From positions 1 to 64,000 of the forward strand of contig DATKOR010000033.1 in assembly GCA_035524495.1 (NCBI GenBank): a DNA stretch of 64,000 nucleotides. The letters are read 5' to 3'. Position 1 is the first letter of the stretch. Each line of letters opens with the position of its first letter. A model generated the notes under the pieces. That model had not been told where the DNA came from and did not search any database. It saw nothing but the letters and a program-made list of their open reading frames with translations. Of this stretch, positions 14,047 to 22,617 are shown one piece after another. Source of the stretch: CAIKZZ01 sp035524495 (GTDB lineage Bacteria > Pseudomonadota > Gammaproteobacteria > Steroidobacterales > Steroidobacteraceae). The translations under genes and the position numbers were made by a program.

Positions 14047-14399
14047 CCGTGGCGCGCACCGGGCTTGCGGCCGGGGGAGTCCTGACGCTCGCCGAGGCGC
14101 ACCGGCAGCTCGCCGGCGTCAGGGACGTCCGTTACGTCGAGCTCTTCCGCCACGGCACGCTGACGCTCGAGCTCTATGCGCCGCGCGGTACCGACCCGCA
14201 GCAGCCCCACACCCGCGACGAGGTCTACGTGGTCGCCTCGGGGCAGGGCGAGTTCGTCGTCGACGGGCGGCGCCAGCCGTTCAGGACCGGGGACTGCCTG
14301 TTCGTCCCGGCGAAGGTCCCGCACCGCTTCGAGCGCTTCAGCGACGACTTCGCGGTCTGGGTGATGTTCTACGGACCCGAGGGCGGGGAGACGCCTTGA
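14043..14399 (+). CDS. Cupin-domain protein
   Basis: A 118-residue single-cupin protein. Motif 1 is PQQPHTRDEVYVVASGQGEF, in which the usual second His is replaced by Arg and the Glu is present. Motif 2 is GDCLFVPAKVPHRFERF with its His. These give a metal-site pattern like mannose-6-phosphate isomerase-type cupins. It starts in an ATGA overlap with the RHH gene and ends overlapping the TTG start of the MAPEG gene, so all three are cotranslated. No reaction is known. Confidence 0.83.
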   Translation: MTVARTGLAAGGVLTLAEAHRQLAGVRDVRYVELFRHGTLTLELYAPRGTDPQQPHTRDEVYVVASGQGEFVVDGRRQPFRTGDCLFVPAKVPHRFERFSDDFAVWVMFYGPEGGETP

Positions 14400-14830
14400 T
14401 CACGTCCGACGAGGCGGCGCTCGTCTGGCCGGTCGTCGCGCAGGTTGCGCTGACCGCGGTGGTCTGGGTCCTGCTCTACGTCGCACGCCTCGGCGAGATG
14501 TCCCGCCGAAGGATCGACCCGCAGCGCGTCGCCGACAGCCGGCTCGCGGCCGGGGTCCTCGAGAACGTCGCCGCCGCGGACAACTTCAGGAACCTCTTCG
14601 AGGTGCCGGTCCTCTTCTACGCGGTCGTGCCGCTGCTGATCTTCGTGCATGCGGCGTCCCCGACGGCGCTCGTGCTCGCGTGGGCGTTCGTGGCGCTCCG
14701 AGCGGTGCACAGCCTGATCCACCTGACCTACAACCGGGTCGTGCACCGCTTCGCCGCGTACGCGCTCGGGACGCTGTGCGTCTTCGGCCTGTGGGCAGTC
14801 CTCGCGCTCGCCCTGTGGCGACGGTTCTGA
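14396..14830 (+). CDS. MAPEG-family membrane protein
   Basis: A 144-residue protein with four membrane helices (about 8-29, 65-85, 88-108 and 120-141). It carries the MAPEG motif region ADNFRNLFEVPVLFYAV followed by AWAFVALRAVHSLIHLTYNRVVHRF, which matches family members such as microsomal glutathione transferase and related proteins. Bacterial short forms mostly have unknown substrates. The start is TTG 14396, inside the end of the cupin gene. Confidence 0.85.
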   Translation: MITSDEAALVWPVVAQVALTAVVWVLLYVARLGEMSRRRIDPQRVADSRLAAGVLENVAAADNFRNLFEVPVLFYAVVPLLIFVHAASPTALVLAWAFVALRAVHSLIHLTYNRVVHRFAAYALGTLCVFGLWAVLALALWRRF

Positions 14831-14882
14831 ACGCCGCGCTTTTGTGCTCGCCGCCGGCCGTCGCCGGCCTCACAATCCCCAC

Positions 14883-16505
14883 ATGACCCGCGCCGCCGCA
14901 AAGCCCCCGTGGCTCCACGGGGCGCTCGTGCCGTTTCGCACGCCGCTCTTCGTCGAGCTCTGGGTCGCGAGCCTCGCCTCCAACTTCGGCACGATGTTCC
15001 AGACGGTGGGCGCGGCGTGGCTGATGACGACGCTCGCGCGCTCCTCCGACCTCGTCGCGTTCGTCCAGGGCGCGACTTCGCTGCCGATCATGTTCCTGTC
15101 GATCCCGGCCGGCGCGATCGCCGACATCTGGGACCGGCGCGCGCTGATGCTGATCGCGCAGCTCGGCATGGTGATCGCGGCGGGGCTGCTGACGCTGCTC
15201 GCGTTCCAGGGGACACTCACGCCGTGGTCGCTGCTCGGCTTCACGTTCCTGCTCGGCTGCGGCAGCGCGCTCTACGGGCCCGCCTGGCAGTCGTCGGTCG
15301 GCGAGCAGGTGCCGGCGGTGCAGGTGCCGGCGGCGGTCGCGCTCAACAGCCTCGGCTACAACATCGCGCGCACCGTGGGGCCGGCGATCGGCGGGGTGAT
15401 CGTCGCGGTCGCCGGCGCGGCCGTCACGTTCCTGTGCAACGCGCTCTCGTACTGCGGCCTCATCGTCGTGCTCGCGCGCTGGCGCCGCCCGGCGCCGCCC
15501 GTCGTGCTGCCGCCGGAGAGCATCGGGGCGGCGATCACGACGGGGCTGCGCTACGCGCGGCTGTCGCCCTCGATCCGCACCGTGCTGGTGCGCAGCGCGC
15601 TCTTCTCGTTCCTCTCCGCCGCGCTCTGGGCGACGCTGCCGCTCGTGGCCCGCGACCTGCTCTCGGGCGGCGCGCTGACCTACGGCTTCCTGCTCGGGGG
15701 CTTCGGCCTCGGCGCGGTGCTCGCGGCGCTCGCGAGCACGAGCCTGCGCCGCCATTACACGGCGGACGCGATCGTGACCGCCTCCTCGGCCGCCTTCGGC
15801 GTCGTGACCGTCGTCGTCGCGCTGTCGCGCTCGGGGGTGCTGTCGATGGCGGTGATGCTGGTCGCGGGCGCGGCGTGGGTGCTCTCGTTCTCGACGTTCA
15901 ACGTCACGACGCAGGTGTCGGCGCCGCGCTGGGTCGTCGGCAGGGCGCTCGCGATCTACCAGATGGCCGCGTTCGGCGGCCTTGCCGCCGGCAGCTGGCT
16001 GTGGGGCGAGTTCGCCGAGTACGGTTCGCTGCGCGCGAGCCTGCTGACCGCGGGGCTCGCGCTCCTCGCCTCGGTGCTCGCCGCGCGCCGCTGGCCGCTG
16101 CACCTCGCGGGCGTCGTCGACCTGGGTCCGCTCGGCGCGCTCCCCGAGGACCACGCGCGCACCGACATCGATCCCGACGCGGGCCCGATCGTGGTCTCGA
16201 TCGAGTACCGGATCGAGCCCGGGGATGCGGCGCGCTTCGTGCGCGCCGCCTACGCGCTCGGGCGGACGCGCCGGCGCGACGGCGCGCGGCGCTGGTCGCT
16301 GATGCAGGACCTCGACGACCCGAGCCGGTTCATCGAGCGCTACCAGGCCGTCACCTGGCTCGAGCACCTGAGGCAATGGCAGCGCGCGACGGTCGCCGAC
16401 CAGGCGGTCCGCGAGGCGGTCCTCAATCTCCACCGCGGGCCCGGGCCGCCGCGGGTCCGTCACCTCCTCGGCCGCAACCCCGAGGACCTCCCGCTCGAAG
16501 GCTAG
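14883..16505 (+). CDS. MFS exporter (EntS-like, MFS_3) fused to a C-terminal antibiotic-monooxygenase-like domain
   Basis: A 540-residue protein. Residues 20-420 form a 12-helix major facilitator: MFLSIPAGAIADIWDRRALM is the cytoplasmic loop 2-3 motif, and GFTFLLGCGSALYGPAWQS and NSLGYNIARTVGPAIGG are typical of the EntS/MFS_3 branch. After the last helix a soluble domain (about 440-530) begins PIVVSIEYRIEPGDAARFV and holds SLMQDLDDPSRFIERYQ and TWLEHLRQWQR, the dimeric alpha-beta barrel ABM/'DUF3291-like' pattern. Such fusions occur in proteobacteria; the soluble part could sense or modify the exported compound. It ends with a terminator hairpin. Confidence 0.87.
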   Translation: MTRAAAKPPWLHGALVPFRTPLFVELWVASLASNFGTMFQTVGAAWLMTTLARSSDLVAFVQGATSLPIMFLSIPAGAIADIWDRRALMLIAQLGMVIAAGLLTLLAFQGTLTPWSLLGFTFLLGCGSALYGPAWQSSVGEQVPAVQVPAAVALNSLGYNIARTVGPAIGGVIVAVAGAAVTFLCNALSYCGLIVVLARWRRPAPPVVLPPESIGAAITTGLRYARLSPSIRTVLVRSALFSFLSAALWATLPLVARDLLSGGALTYGFLLGGFGLGAVLAALASTSLRRHYTADAIVTASSAAFGVVTVVVALSRSGVLSMAVMLVAGAAWVLSFSTFNVTTQVSAPRWVVGRALAIYQMAAFGGLAAGSWLWGEFAEYGSLRASLLTAGLALLASVLAARRWPLHLAGVVDLGPLGALPEDHARTDIDPDAGPIVVSIEYRIEPGDAARFVRAAYALGRTRRRDGARRWSLMQDLDDPSRFIERYQAVTWLEHLRQWQRATVADQAVREAVLNLHRGPGPPRVRHLLGRNPEDLPLEG

Positions 16506-16508
16506 CGC

Positions 16509-16530
16509 GGCCCTGATCCGTCAGGGCCTT
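16509..16530 (+). terminator. Rho-independent-type terminator hairpin
   Basis: GGCCCTGA, the loop TCCG, then TCAGGGCC form a perfect 8-bp stem directly after the exporter's stop, followed by only TT. The short T tract weakens it, but the position suits a terminator. Confidence 0.6.
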
Positions 16531-16644
16531 AGGCGTTTGCAGGGCCGATCAGGAGCCTCGCGCGACGGCGGACCCCGCGAGGCACTAAACTACGCGGCTA
16601 CCTGCCCGTTCCCGGGCAGCCGACCCGAGGACCGATCGAAGACC

Positions 16645-17367
16645 ATGGGCCGCATATTCGAAGTCCGCAAGCACGCGATGTTCGCGCGCTGGAACCGGAT
16701 GGCGAAGCAGTTCCACCGGATCGCCAAGGACATCAACATCGCGGTCAAGTCGGGCGGCACCGACCCCAACTCGAACCCGGCGCTGCGGCGCTGCGTGCAG
16801 AACGCGCGCGCGATCAACATGCCGAAGGACAAGGTCGAGGCGGCGATCAAGCGCGCCTCCGGCAAGGACGCGGCGAGCTTCACGGTCGTCATCTACGAGG
16901 GCTACGCCCCGCACGGCGTCGCGATCCTGGTCGAGGCCGCGACCGACAACCCGACCCGCACGGTCGCGAGCGTCCGTCACCAGTTTGCCAAGTACGGCGG
17001 CAATCTTGCGACCTCGGGCAGCGTCAGCTTCCAGTTCAAGGAGATGGGGGTGTTTCGCCTGAACCCCGAGGGCATCGACCAGGACGAGCTCGAGCTCCAC
17101 CTGATCGACCACGGCCTCGAGGAGATGGGCGAGAGCGTCGGCGAGAAGGGCGAGCCGCAGCTGGTGATCCGCTGCGCGTTCACCGACTTCGGGATGCTGC
17201 AGAAGGCGCTCGAGGACCGCGGCATCGTTCCCTTGTCGGCCGAGCGCGAGTTCGTGTGCCTGACGCCCACCGAGCTCCCCGAGGACCAGGCCAAGGAAGT
17301 ACTCGAGCTCATCGACGCGCTCGAGCAGGACGACGACGTGCAGAAAGTCTTCCATACGCTCGCGTAG
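16645..17367 (+). CDS. YebC/PmpR-family regulator, MGRxFE-type
   Basis: A 240-residue TACO1/YebC protein with three domains. It starts MGRIFEVRKHAMFARWNRMAKQ instead of the usual MAGHSKWANI, then KDINIAVKSGGTDPNSNPALR, INMPKDKVEAAIKRASGK, YEGYAPHGVAILVEAATDNPTRT, and GGNLATSGSVSFQF. YebC proteins are now linked to relief of ribosome stalling at polyproline stretches, and were earlier described as transcription regulators. The N-terminal variant resembles that of Bacteroidetes-type YebC, suggesting a second paralog rather than the ruvC-linked copy. Confidence 0.92.
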   Translation: MGRIFEVRKHAMFARWNRMAKQFHRIAKDINIAVKSGGTDPNSNPALRRCVQNARAINMPKDKVEAAIKRASGKDAASFTVVIYEGYAPHGVAILVEAATDNPTRTVASVRHQFAKYGGNLATSGSVSFQFKEMGVFRLNPEGIDQDELELHLIDHGLEEMGESVGEKGEPQLVIRCAFTDFGMLQKALEDRGIVPLSAEREFVCLTPTELPEDQAKEVLELIDALEQDDDVQKVFHTLA

Positions 17368-17377
17368 AAGGTCAGTC

Positions 17378-18322
17378 ATGCCGACGCTCCGACCGCTCGC
17401 CCTGATCGCCGTGCTCGCCGCCGCCGCCGCCGCCGCGCAGACGCCGCCCAAGAAGTTCGCGCAGCCGACCACCGTGCGCGAGCTGATCGCGAGTTCCCAG
17501 CCCACCGACTGGCGGCCGATGGATCCCGACCACACGCTCGTCCTCGAGCTCACGAACGGGCGCGTGACGATCGAGCTCGCGCCGCAGTTCGCGCCGCGCC
17601 ACGTCGCCAACATCGAGAAGCTCGCGCGCGCCCACTGGTACGACGGGCTCGCGTTCGTGCGCGTGCAGGACAACTTCGTCGTGCAGTGGGGCGATCCGCT
17701 GAACTCGACGCCCGAGGTCGGCGAGAAGCGCCTGCCGCCCGAGTTCACGAGGAGCGCGGTCGGGCTGCCGTTCACGCGCCTCAAGGACCCCGACACCTTC
17801 GCGCCCGAGACCGGCTTCGTCGCGGGCTTCCCGGCGGCGCGCACCGGCAGCGACGGCGAGGCCTGGGCGGTGCACTGCTACGGCATGCTCGGCGTCGGCC
17901 GCGACAACGACCCGGCGACGGCGATCGGGACCGAGCTCTACGTCGTCATCGGCCACGCGCCGCGCCAGCTCGACCGCAACGTCGCGCTGGTGGGGCGCGT
18001 GGTCGCCGGCATCGAGCTGCTGTCGTCGCTGCCGCGCGGCACCGGCGAGCTCGGCTTCTACGAGCAGCCCGAGCAGCGCGTGCCGATCCAGAGCATCCGC
18101 GTCGCGTCCGAGCTCCCGGCCGGCGAGCGCCACCCGCTCGAGGTCATGCGCACCGACGCGCCGATCTTCCAGAAGCTGATCGAGCTTCGGCGCAACCGCA
18201 AGGACGCCTGGTACAAGGTGCCGGCCGGGCGCATCGACGTCTGCAACGTGCCGATCCCGGTGCGCGAGCGCGTCGAGAGGCCCGAGAAGCCGGACACGAA
18301 GCCCGAGCGCAAGCGCCCCTGA
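17378..18322 (+). CDS. Exported cyclophilin-type peptidyl-prolyl isomerase
   Basis: A 314-residue protein with a signal peptide (LALIAVLAAAAAAAQT). The cyclophilin domain runs about 50-225: LVLELTNGRVTIELAPQFAP, HVANIEKLARAHWYDGLAFV, a long insert, then TGFVAGFPA, HCYGMLGVGRDNDPATAIGTELYVVIG and VALVGRVVAGIELLSSLP. The active-site Arg/Phe/Gln set is replaced in part (FVRVQDNFVVQWGDP against the usual FHRVIpgFMIQGGD), so catalytic strength is uncertain. The C-terminal 80 residues are basic. It starts ten bases after the YebC gene and is probably cotranscribed. Confidence 0.85.
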   Translation: MPTLRPLALIAVLAAAAAAAQTPPKKFAQPTTVRELIASSQPTDWRPMDPDHTLVLELTNGRVTIELAPQFAPRHVANIEKLARAHWYDGLAFVRVQDNFVVQWGDPLNSTPEVGEKRLPPEFTRSAVGLPFTRLKDPDTFAPETGFVAGFPAARTGSDGEAWAVHCYGMLGVGRDNDPATAIGTELYVVIGHAPRQLDRNVALVGRVVAGIELLSSLPRGTGELGFYEQPEQRVPIQSIRVASELPAGERHPLEVMRTDAPIFQKLIELRRNRKDAWYKVPAGRIDVCNVPIPVRERVERPEKPDTKPERKRP

Positions 18323-18325
18323 CGG

Positions 18326-19582
18326 CTAGGCCGCCGGGGACCTGAGGCGCCTCGCGAGCTCCTCGGCCGAGAGCTCGCCCTCCCAGCGCGAGACGACGAG
18401 CGTCGCGAGCGCGTTGCCGATCAGGTTCGTGACCGCGCGCGCCTCGCTCATGAAGCGGTCTATGCCGAGGATCAGCGCGAGCGCCGCGACCGGCACCGCC
18501 GGCACCACCGCGAGCGTCGCCGCGAGCGTGATGAAGCCGCCGCCCGTGACCGTCGCCGCGCCCTTGGAGCTCAGCATCGCGACGAAGAGCAGCGTCAGCT
18601 GCTGGCCGAGGCTCAGGTTCACGTCGAGCGCCTGCGCGAGGAACAGCGCCGCGAGCGACAGGTAGATGCACGTGCCGTCGAGGTTGAACGAGTAGCCGGT
18701 CGGGACCACGAGGCCGACGGTCGCGCGCCGGCACCCGAGCCGCTCGAGCCGGTCGATCAGCGGCGCGAGCACGCTCTCGGAGGAGGAGGTGCCGATGACC
18801 GTCAGGATCTCGGTCTTGAGGTAGGCGACGAGGCGCAGGATGTTGAGGCCCGCGGCGCGCGCGACGAGACCGAGCACGACGAACACGAACAGCGCGCACG
18901 TCAGGTAGAAGACCCCCATGAAGCGCGCGAGCGGGGCGAGGCTCTTCCAGCCGAACTTGCCGAGCGTGTAGGCCATCGCGCCGAACGCGCCGACGGGCGC
19001 GAGCCACATCACGAAGCCCACGACCTTGAAGAGCACGAGCGACGCCGACTCGACGAACGACACGAAGAACTGCGCGCGCTCGCCGGCGACCGCCGCGCCG
19101 AAGCCGGTCAGGATCGCGACCAGCAGCACCTGCAGGAGCTCCCCCGAGGTCAGCGCCCCGGGCAGCGTCGCCGGGATCACGTTCAGCACGAAGTCGGCGA
19201 CCGACTGCTCGTGCGCGGCGCTCGCGTACTTCGCGACCGCCGCCGCATCGAGGGTCGCCGGGTCGACGTGGAAGCCCGCGCCCGGGCGCGCGAGCGCCGC
19301 GACCGCCATGCCGAGCGCGAGCGCGACCGTCGACAGCACCTCGAAGTAGACGAGCGCCTTGATGCCGACGCGCCCGACGCGCGGCAGGTCGCGCATGTGG
19401 GCGATGCCGAGCACGATCGTGCAGAACACGATCGGCCCGACCAGCATCCGGATCAGGCGGATGAACCCGTCGCCGAGCGGCTTCAGCGCCATGCCGGTCG
19501 CGGGCTCGAGGCTCCCGAGGAGCGCGCCCGCGATGACCGCGGCCAGCACCCAGAAGTACAGCGAGCGCGCGAGGCGTCGCAC
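18326..19582 (-). CDS. dctA: Dicarboxylate/amino acid:cation symporter
   Basis: A 418-residue SLC1/DAACS transporter. The Ser-rich re-entrant loop TVIGTSSSESVLAPLIDRL and the substrate motif VPTGYSFNLDGTCIYLSLA are diagnostic, as is MLSSKGAATVTGGGFITLA. About eight helices plus two hairpins are expected. DctA imports succinate, fumarate and malate with H+ or Na+; GltP-like glutamate transport is the alternative. It begins ten bases after pntB and so is probably the last gene of the transhydrogenase operon, linking C4 acid use and NADPH supply. Confidence 0.9.
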   Translation of the reverse strand: MRRLARSLYFWVLAAVIAGALLGSLEPATGMALKPLGDGFIRLIRMLVGPIVFCTIVLGIAHMRDLPRVGRVGIKALVYFEVLSTVALALGMAVAALARPGAGFHVDPATLDAAAVAKYASAAHEQSVADFVLNVIPATLPGALTSGELLQVLLVAILTGFGAAVAGERAQFFVSFVESASLVLFKVVGFVMWLAPVGAFGAMAYTLGKFGWKSLAPLARFMGVFYLTCALFVFVVLGLVARAAGLNILRLVAYLKTEILTVIGTSSSESVLAPLIDRLERLGCRRATVGLVVPTGYSFNLDGTCIYLSLAALFLAQALDVNLSLGQQLTLLFVAMLSSKGAATVTGGGFITLAATLAVVPAVPVAALALILGIDRFMSEARAVTNLIGNALATLVVSRWEGELSAEELARRLRSPAA

Positions 19583-19592
19583 CCGCCTCGCC

Positions 19593-21014
19593 TCAGCCGA
19601 TCGCCTTGACCGAGTGGATCAGCTGGTTGACCGCGCCCTGGGCGTCGCCGTAGAGCATGCGCGTGTTGTCGAGGTAGAAGAGCGCGTTCTCGATGCCCGA
19701 GAACCCCTGGCCCTGGCCGCGCTTGATGACGACGACGTTCTTGGCCTTGTCGGCGTTCAGGATCGGCATGCCGTAGATCGGGCTCGACTTGTCGTTGCGC
19801 GCGACCGGGTTCACGACGTCGTTGGCGCCGATGATCAGCGCGACGTCGGTGGTCTCGAACTCGGCGTTGATCTCCTCGAGGTCCGCGATCAGGTCGTACG
19901 GGACGCCGGCCTCGGCCAGCAGCACGTTCATGTGGCCGGGCATGCGGCCGGCGACCGGGTGGATCGCGAAGCGCACGGTGACGCCGCGGTTCTGCAGGAG
20001 CTGCGCCAGCTCCCAGACCTTGTGCTGCGCCTGGCCGACCGCCATGCCGTAGCCCGGCACGATGATCATCTTCTGCGCGAAGGCCATCATGACGCCGGCG
20101 TCGTTGGCGTCGATCGGCTTCATCGAGCCCGTGACCGGCCCGCCCGCCGCGCTCGCGGTGTCGCCGAAGCCCGAGAACAGCACGTTGCCGAGCGAGCGGT
20201 TCATCGCCTTGGCCATCAGCTGCGTCAGCAGCGTTCCCGCGGAGCCGACGACGGTGCCGGCGATGATCATCGCGGCGTTGTTGAGCACGAAGCCCTCGAA
20301 CGCGACCGCGAGTCCGGTGAGCGCGTTGTAGAGCGAGATCACGACCGGCATGTCGGCGCCGCCGATCGGCAGCGTCATCGTCACGCCAAGCACGAGCGCG
20401 AGCACGAAGAAGGCGCTCACGACCGGCGCATCGGCCGCGGCCCCGGTCGCGATCAGCGTCCCGAGCACGATCGCGCCGACGAGGAACAGCAGGTTCAGCA
20501 CCTGCTGCCCGCCGAAGCGCAGCGAGCGCTTGATGAGGCCCTGCAGCTTGCCGAACGCGATGCCGGACCCCGAGAACGACACCGCGCCGATGAGCCCGCC
20601 GAGCACCGCGAGCGCGCCGACCGCGAGCCCGTGGCTGGTGCCGCGGTAGAGCTCGCCGGCCGCGATCGCGGCCGCGGCGCCGCCGCCCATGCCGTTGTAG
20701 AGCGCGATCATCTGCGGCATGTCGGTCATCGCGACGCGCTTGCCCGACACCCAGGCGAGCACGCCGCCGACGGCGATGCCGGCGATCACGAGCGCGAAGT
20801 TGGTCCCGACGTGCTCGAAGCCGCCCGCCGAGGTCGCGGGCGCGAGGAAGGTCACGAGCGTCGCGAGCAGCATGCCGAGCCCGGCCCACAGGATGCCGCC
20901 GCGCGCCGTCACCGGCGAGCTCATGCGCTTCAGGCCCGTGATGAACAGGAACGCGACCAGGATGTAGGCGGCGTCGATGATCCACTTGGCCGCCGCGGGG
21001 TTGATGAAGGACAT
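19593..21014 (-). CDS. pntB: NAD(P) transhydrogenase beta subunit
   Basis: A 473-residue protein with about nine membrane helices in the first 270 residues, then the NADP-binding domain III. Recognisable parts are ALYNGMGGGAAAAIAAGELY, GADMPVVISLYNALTGLAVAFEG, IVPGYGMAVGQAQHKVWEL, IHPVAGRMPGHMNVLLAEAGVPYD and GANDVVNPVARNDKSSPI. PntB with the alpha proteins uses the proton gradient to reduce NADP+ with NADH. It overlaps the preceding gene by one base (TGATG). Confidence 0.96.
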   Translation of the reverse strand: MSFINPAAAKWIIDAAYILVAFLFITGLKRMSSPVTARGGILWAGLGMLLATLVTFLAPATSAGGFEHVGTNFALVIAGIAVGGVLAWVSGKRVAMTDMPQMIALYNGMGGGAAAAIAAGELYRGTSHGLAVGALAVLGGLIGAVSFSGSGIAFGKLQGLIKRSLRFGGQQVLNLLFLVGAIVLGTLIATGAAADAPVVSAFFVLALVLGVTMTLPIGGADMPVVISLYNALTGLAVAFEGFVLNNAAMIIAGTVVGSAGTLLTQLMAKAMNRSLGNVLFSGFGDTASAAGGPVTGSMKPIDANDAGVMMAFAQKMIIVPGYGMAVGQAQHKVWELAQLLQNRGVTVRFAIHPVAGRMPGHMNVLLAEAGVPYDLIADLEEINAEFETTDVALIIGANDVVNPVARNDKSSPIYGMPILNADKAKNVVVIKRGQGQGFSGIENALFYLDNTRMLYGDAQGAVNQLIHSVKAIG

Positions 21015-21322
21015 CAGTGCTGCCCCCCGGTGGCCTTCTTCTGGCCGCTCGACTTGAACATCTCCAGCATGCGCTCGGTGACGACGTAGCCGCCGACGGC
21101 GTTGCCGGCCGCGAGCACGACGCCGATGAAGCCGACGACGCGCCCGAGCGTCGTCGTCGCCTCGAAGAGCGCGAACATCGCCCCCACCAGCACGATGCCG
21201 TGCACGAAGTTCGAGCCCGACATCAGCGGGGTGTGCAGGATGACCGGCACGCGCGAGATGACCTCGTAGCCGGTGAAGGCCGCGAGCATGAAGATGTAGA
21301 TTGCGATGACGCCGTCGATCAT
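21014..21322 (-). CDS. pntAB: NAD(P) transhydrogenase alpha-2 (membrane) subunit
   Basis: A 102-residue protein with three membrane helices and the family sequence TGYEVISRVPVILHTPLMSG and GAMFALFEA, ending in a basic MLEMFKSSGQKK tail. In this organism alpha is split into a soluble NAD-binding protein and this membrane part, as in Rhodospirillum and many proteobacteria. It is tightly coupled to pntB. Confidence 0.95.
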   Translation of the reverse strand: MIDGVIAIYIFMLAAFTGYEVISRVPVILHTPLMSGSNFVHGIVLVGAMFALFEATTTLGRVVGFIGVVLAAGNAVGGYVVTERMLEMFKSSGQKKATGGQH

Positions 21323-21333
21323 GAAGCGCTCCT

Positions 21334-22482
21334 TCAGCCGTTCGCGAGCAGCTTGGCCGTGGGTTCGTGCCTGACCTCACCGTCGTGCGTCAGGACCGTC
21401 CCCGCGAACACCTCGTCGGTCCAGTCGATCGCGAGCACGCCCTTCTTGAGCGCCGGCGACAGCAGGTTGTAGAGGTTGCGCGCGTACATCTCGCTCGCGT
21501 GGTAGGCGAGCTGCGCCGGCAGGTTCACCGGGCCCACGACCTTGACGCCGCCGTGCAGCACCGTCTCCCCGGCGCGCGTCAGCTCGCAGTTGCCGCCGTT
21601 CTCGGCGAGGATGTCGACGATGACCGCGCCCTGCTTCATGCGCTCGACCGCGGCGCGCGACACGATCCGGGGCGCCGGCCGCCCCGGGACGCCGGCGGTC
21701 GTCACGACGACGTCGGCGACCGCGATCCGCCCGTCGAGCACCTCCTGCTGCTTGGCCTTCTCCTCGGCCGTGAGCTCGCGCGCATAGCCGCCCGCGCCCT
21801 CGGCGGTGACGCCGGTCTCGACGAACTTGGCGCCCAGCGACTTCACCTGGTCGCGCGTCGCGGCGCGGACGTCATAGGCCTCGACGATGGCGCCCAGGCG
21901 CTTCGCGGTCGCGATCGCCTGCAGCCCCGCGACGCCGACGCCGATGACCAGCACCTGCGCCGGGCGGATCGTGCCGGCGGCGGTCGTCAGCATCGGGAAG
22001 AAGCGATCGAGCGTGTTGGCGGCGATCAGCACGGCCTTGTAGCCCGCGATCGCGGCCTGCGAGGACAGCGCGTCCATCGACTGCGCGCGCGAGATCCGGG
22101 GCACGAGCTCCATCGCGAAGCTCGTCACCTTGCGCTCGCGCAGCACCTTGACCGCCGCCAGGTGGTTGTGGGGCTGCATGAAGCCCGCGTGCACGGCGCC
22201 CGGCCGGATCCTCCCGGCCTCCTCGGGGGTCAGCGGCTGTACCTTGAGCAGCAGGTCCGCGCGCGCGTAGACCGAGGCGGCGTCGGCGAACTCGACGTTC
22301 TTGTAGAGCGCGTCCGGGAACTGCGCGGGAACGCCGGCACCGCGCTCGATCAGCAGCCGCGCGCCGTCTTTCGCGAATTTGGCCGCGACCTCGGGCACGA
22401 GCGCGACGCGCGCCTCGCCGGGCAGGGTTTCGCGTGGTACGCCGACGACGATCCCGGCGGCGGCTTCAGGGGCAGCGGACAT
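21334..22482 (-). CDS. pntAA: NAD(P) transhydrogenase alpha-1 (NAD-binding) subunit
   Basis: A 382-residue soluble domain I protein related to alanine dehydrogenase. It has VGVPRETLPGEARVALVPE at the N-terminus, MELVPRISRAQSMDALSSQA, and the NAD fold VLVIGVGVAGLQAIATAKRLGA with YDVRAATRDQVKSLGAKFVE. ENGGNCELTRAGE follows near the end. A GGGAGG seven bases before ATG 22482 decides the start. It is the first gene of the pntAA-pntAB-pntB-dctA operon, divergent from the HNH gene. Confidence 0.95.
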   Translation of the reverse strand: MSAAPEAAAGIVVGVPRETLPGEARVALVPEVAAKFAKDGARLLIERGAGVPAQFPDALYKNVEFADAASVYARADLLLKVQPLTPEEAGRIRPGAVHAGFMQPHNHLAAVKVLRERKVTSFAMELVPRISRAQSMDALSSQAAIAGYKAVLIAANTLDRFFPMLTTAAGTIRPAQVLVIGVGVAGLQAIATAKRLGAIVEAYDVRAATRDQVKSLGAKFVETGVTAEGAGGYARELTAEEKAKQQEVLDGRIAVADVVVTTAGVPGRPAPRIVSRAAVERMKQGAVIVDILAENGGNCELTRAGETVLHGGVKVVGPVNLPAQLAYHASEMYARNLYNLLSPALKKGVLAIDWTDEVFAGTVLTHDGEVRHEPTAKLLANG

Positions 22483-22617
22483 CGATGACCTCCCGGAAGG
22501 CCCAGCACGCGCGCGGACCACGCGCCGTCACGCAAGGCCGAAGGGCCCGGAATTTCCGTTGTGATTGAATGCCTTGCGTCGTTTGATTATGGCACAGGCG
22601 TTTCGTATCTTACAGGC

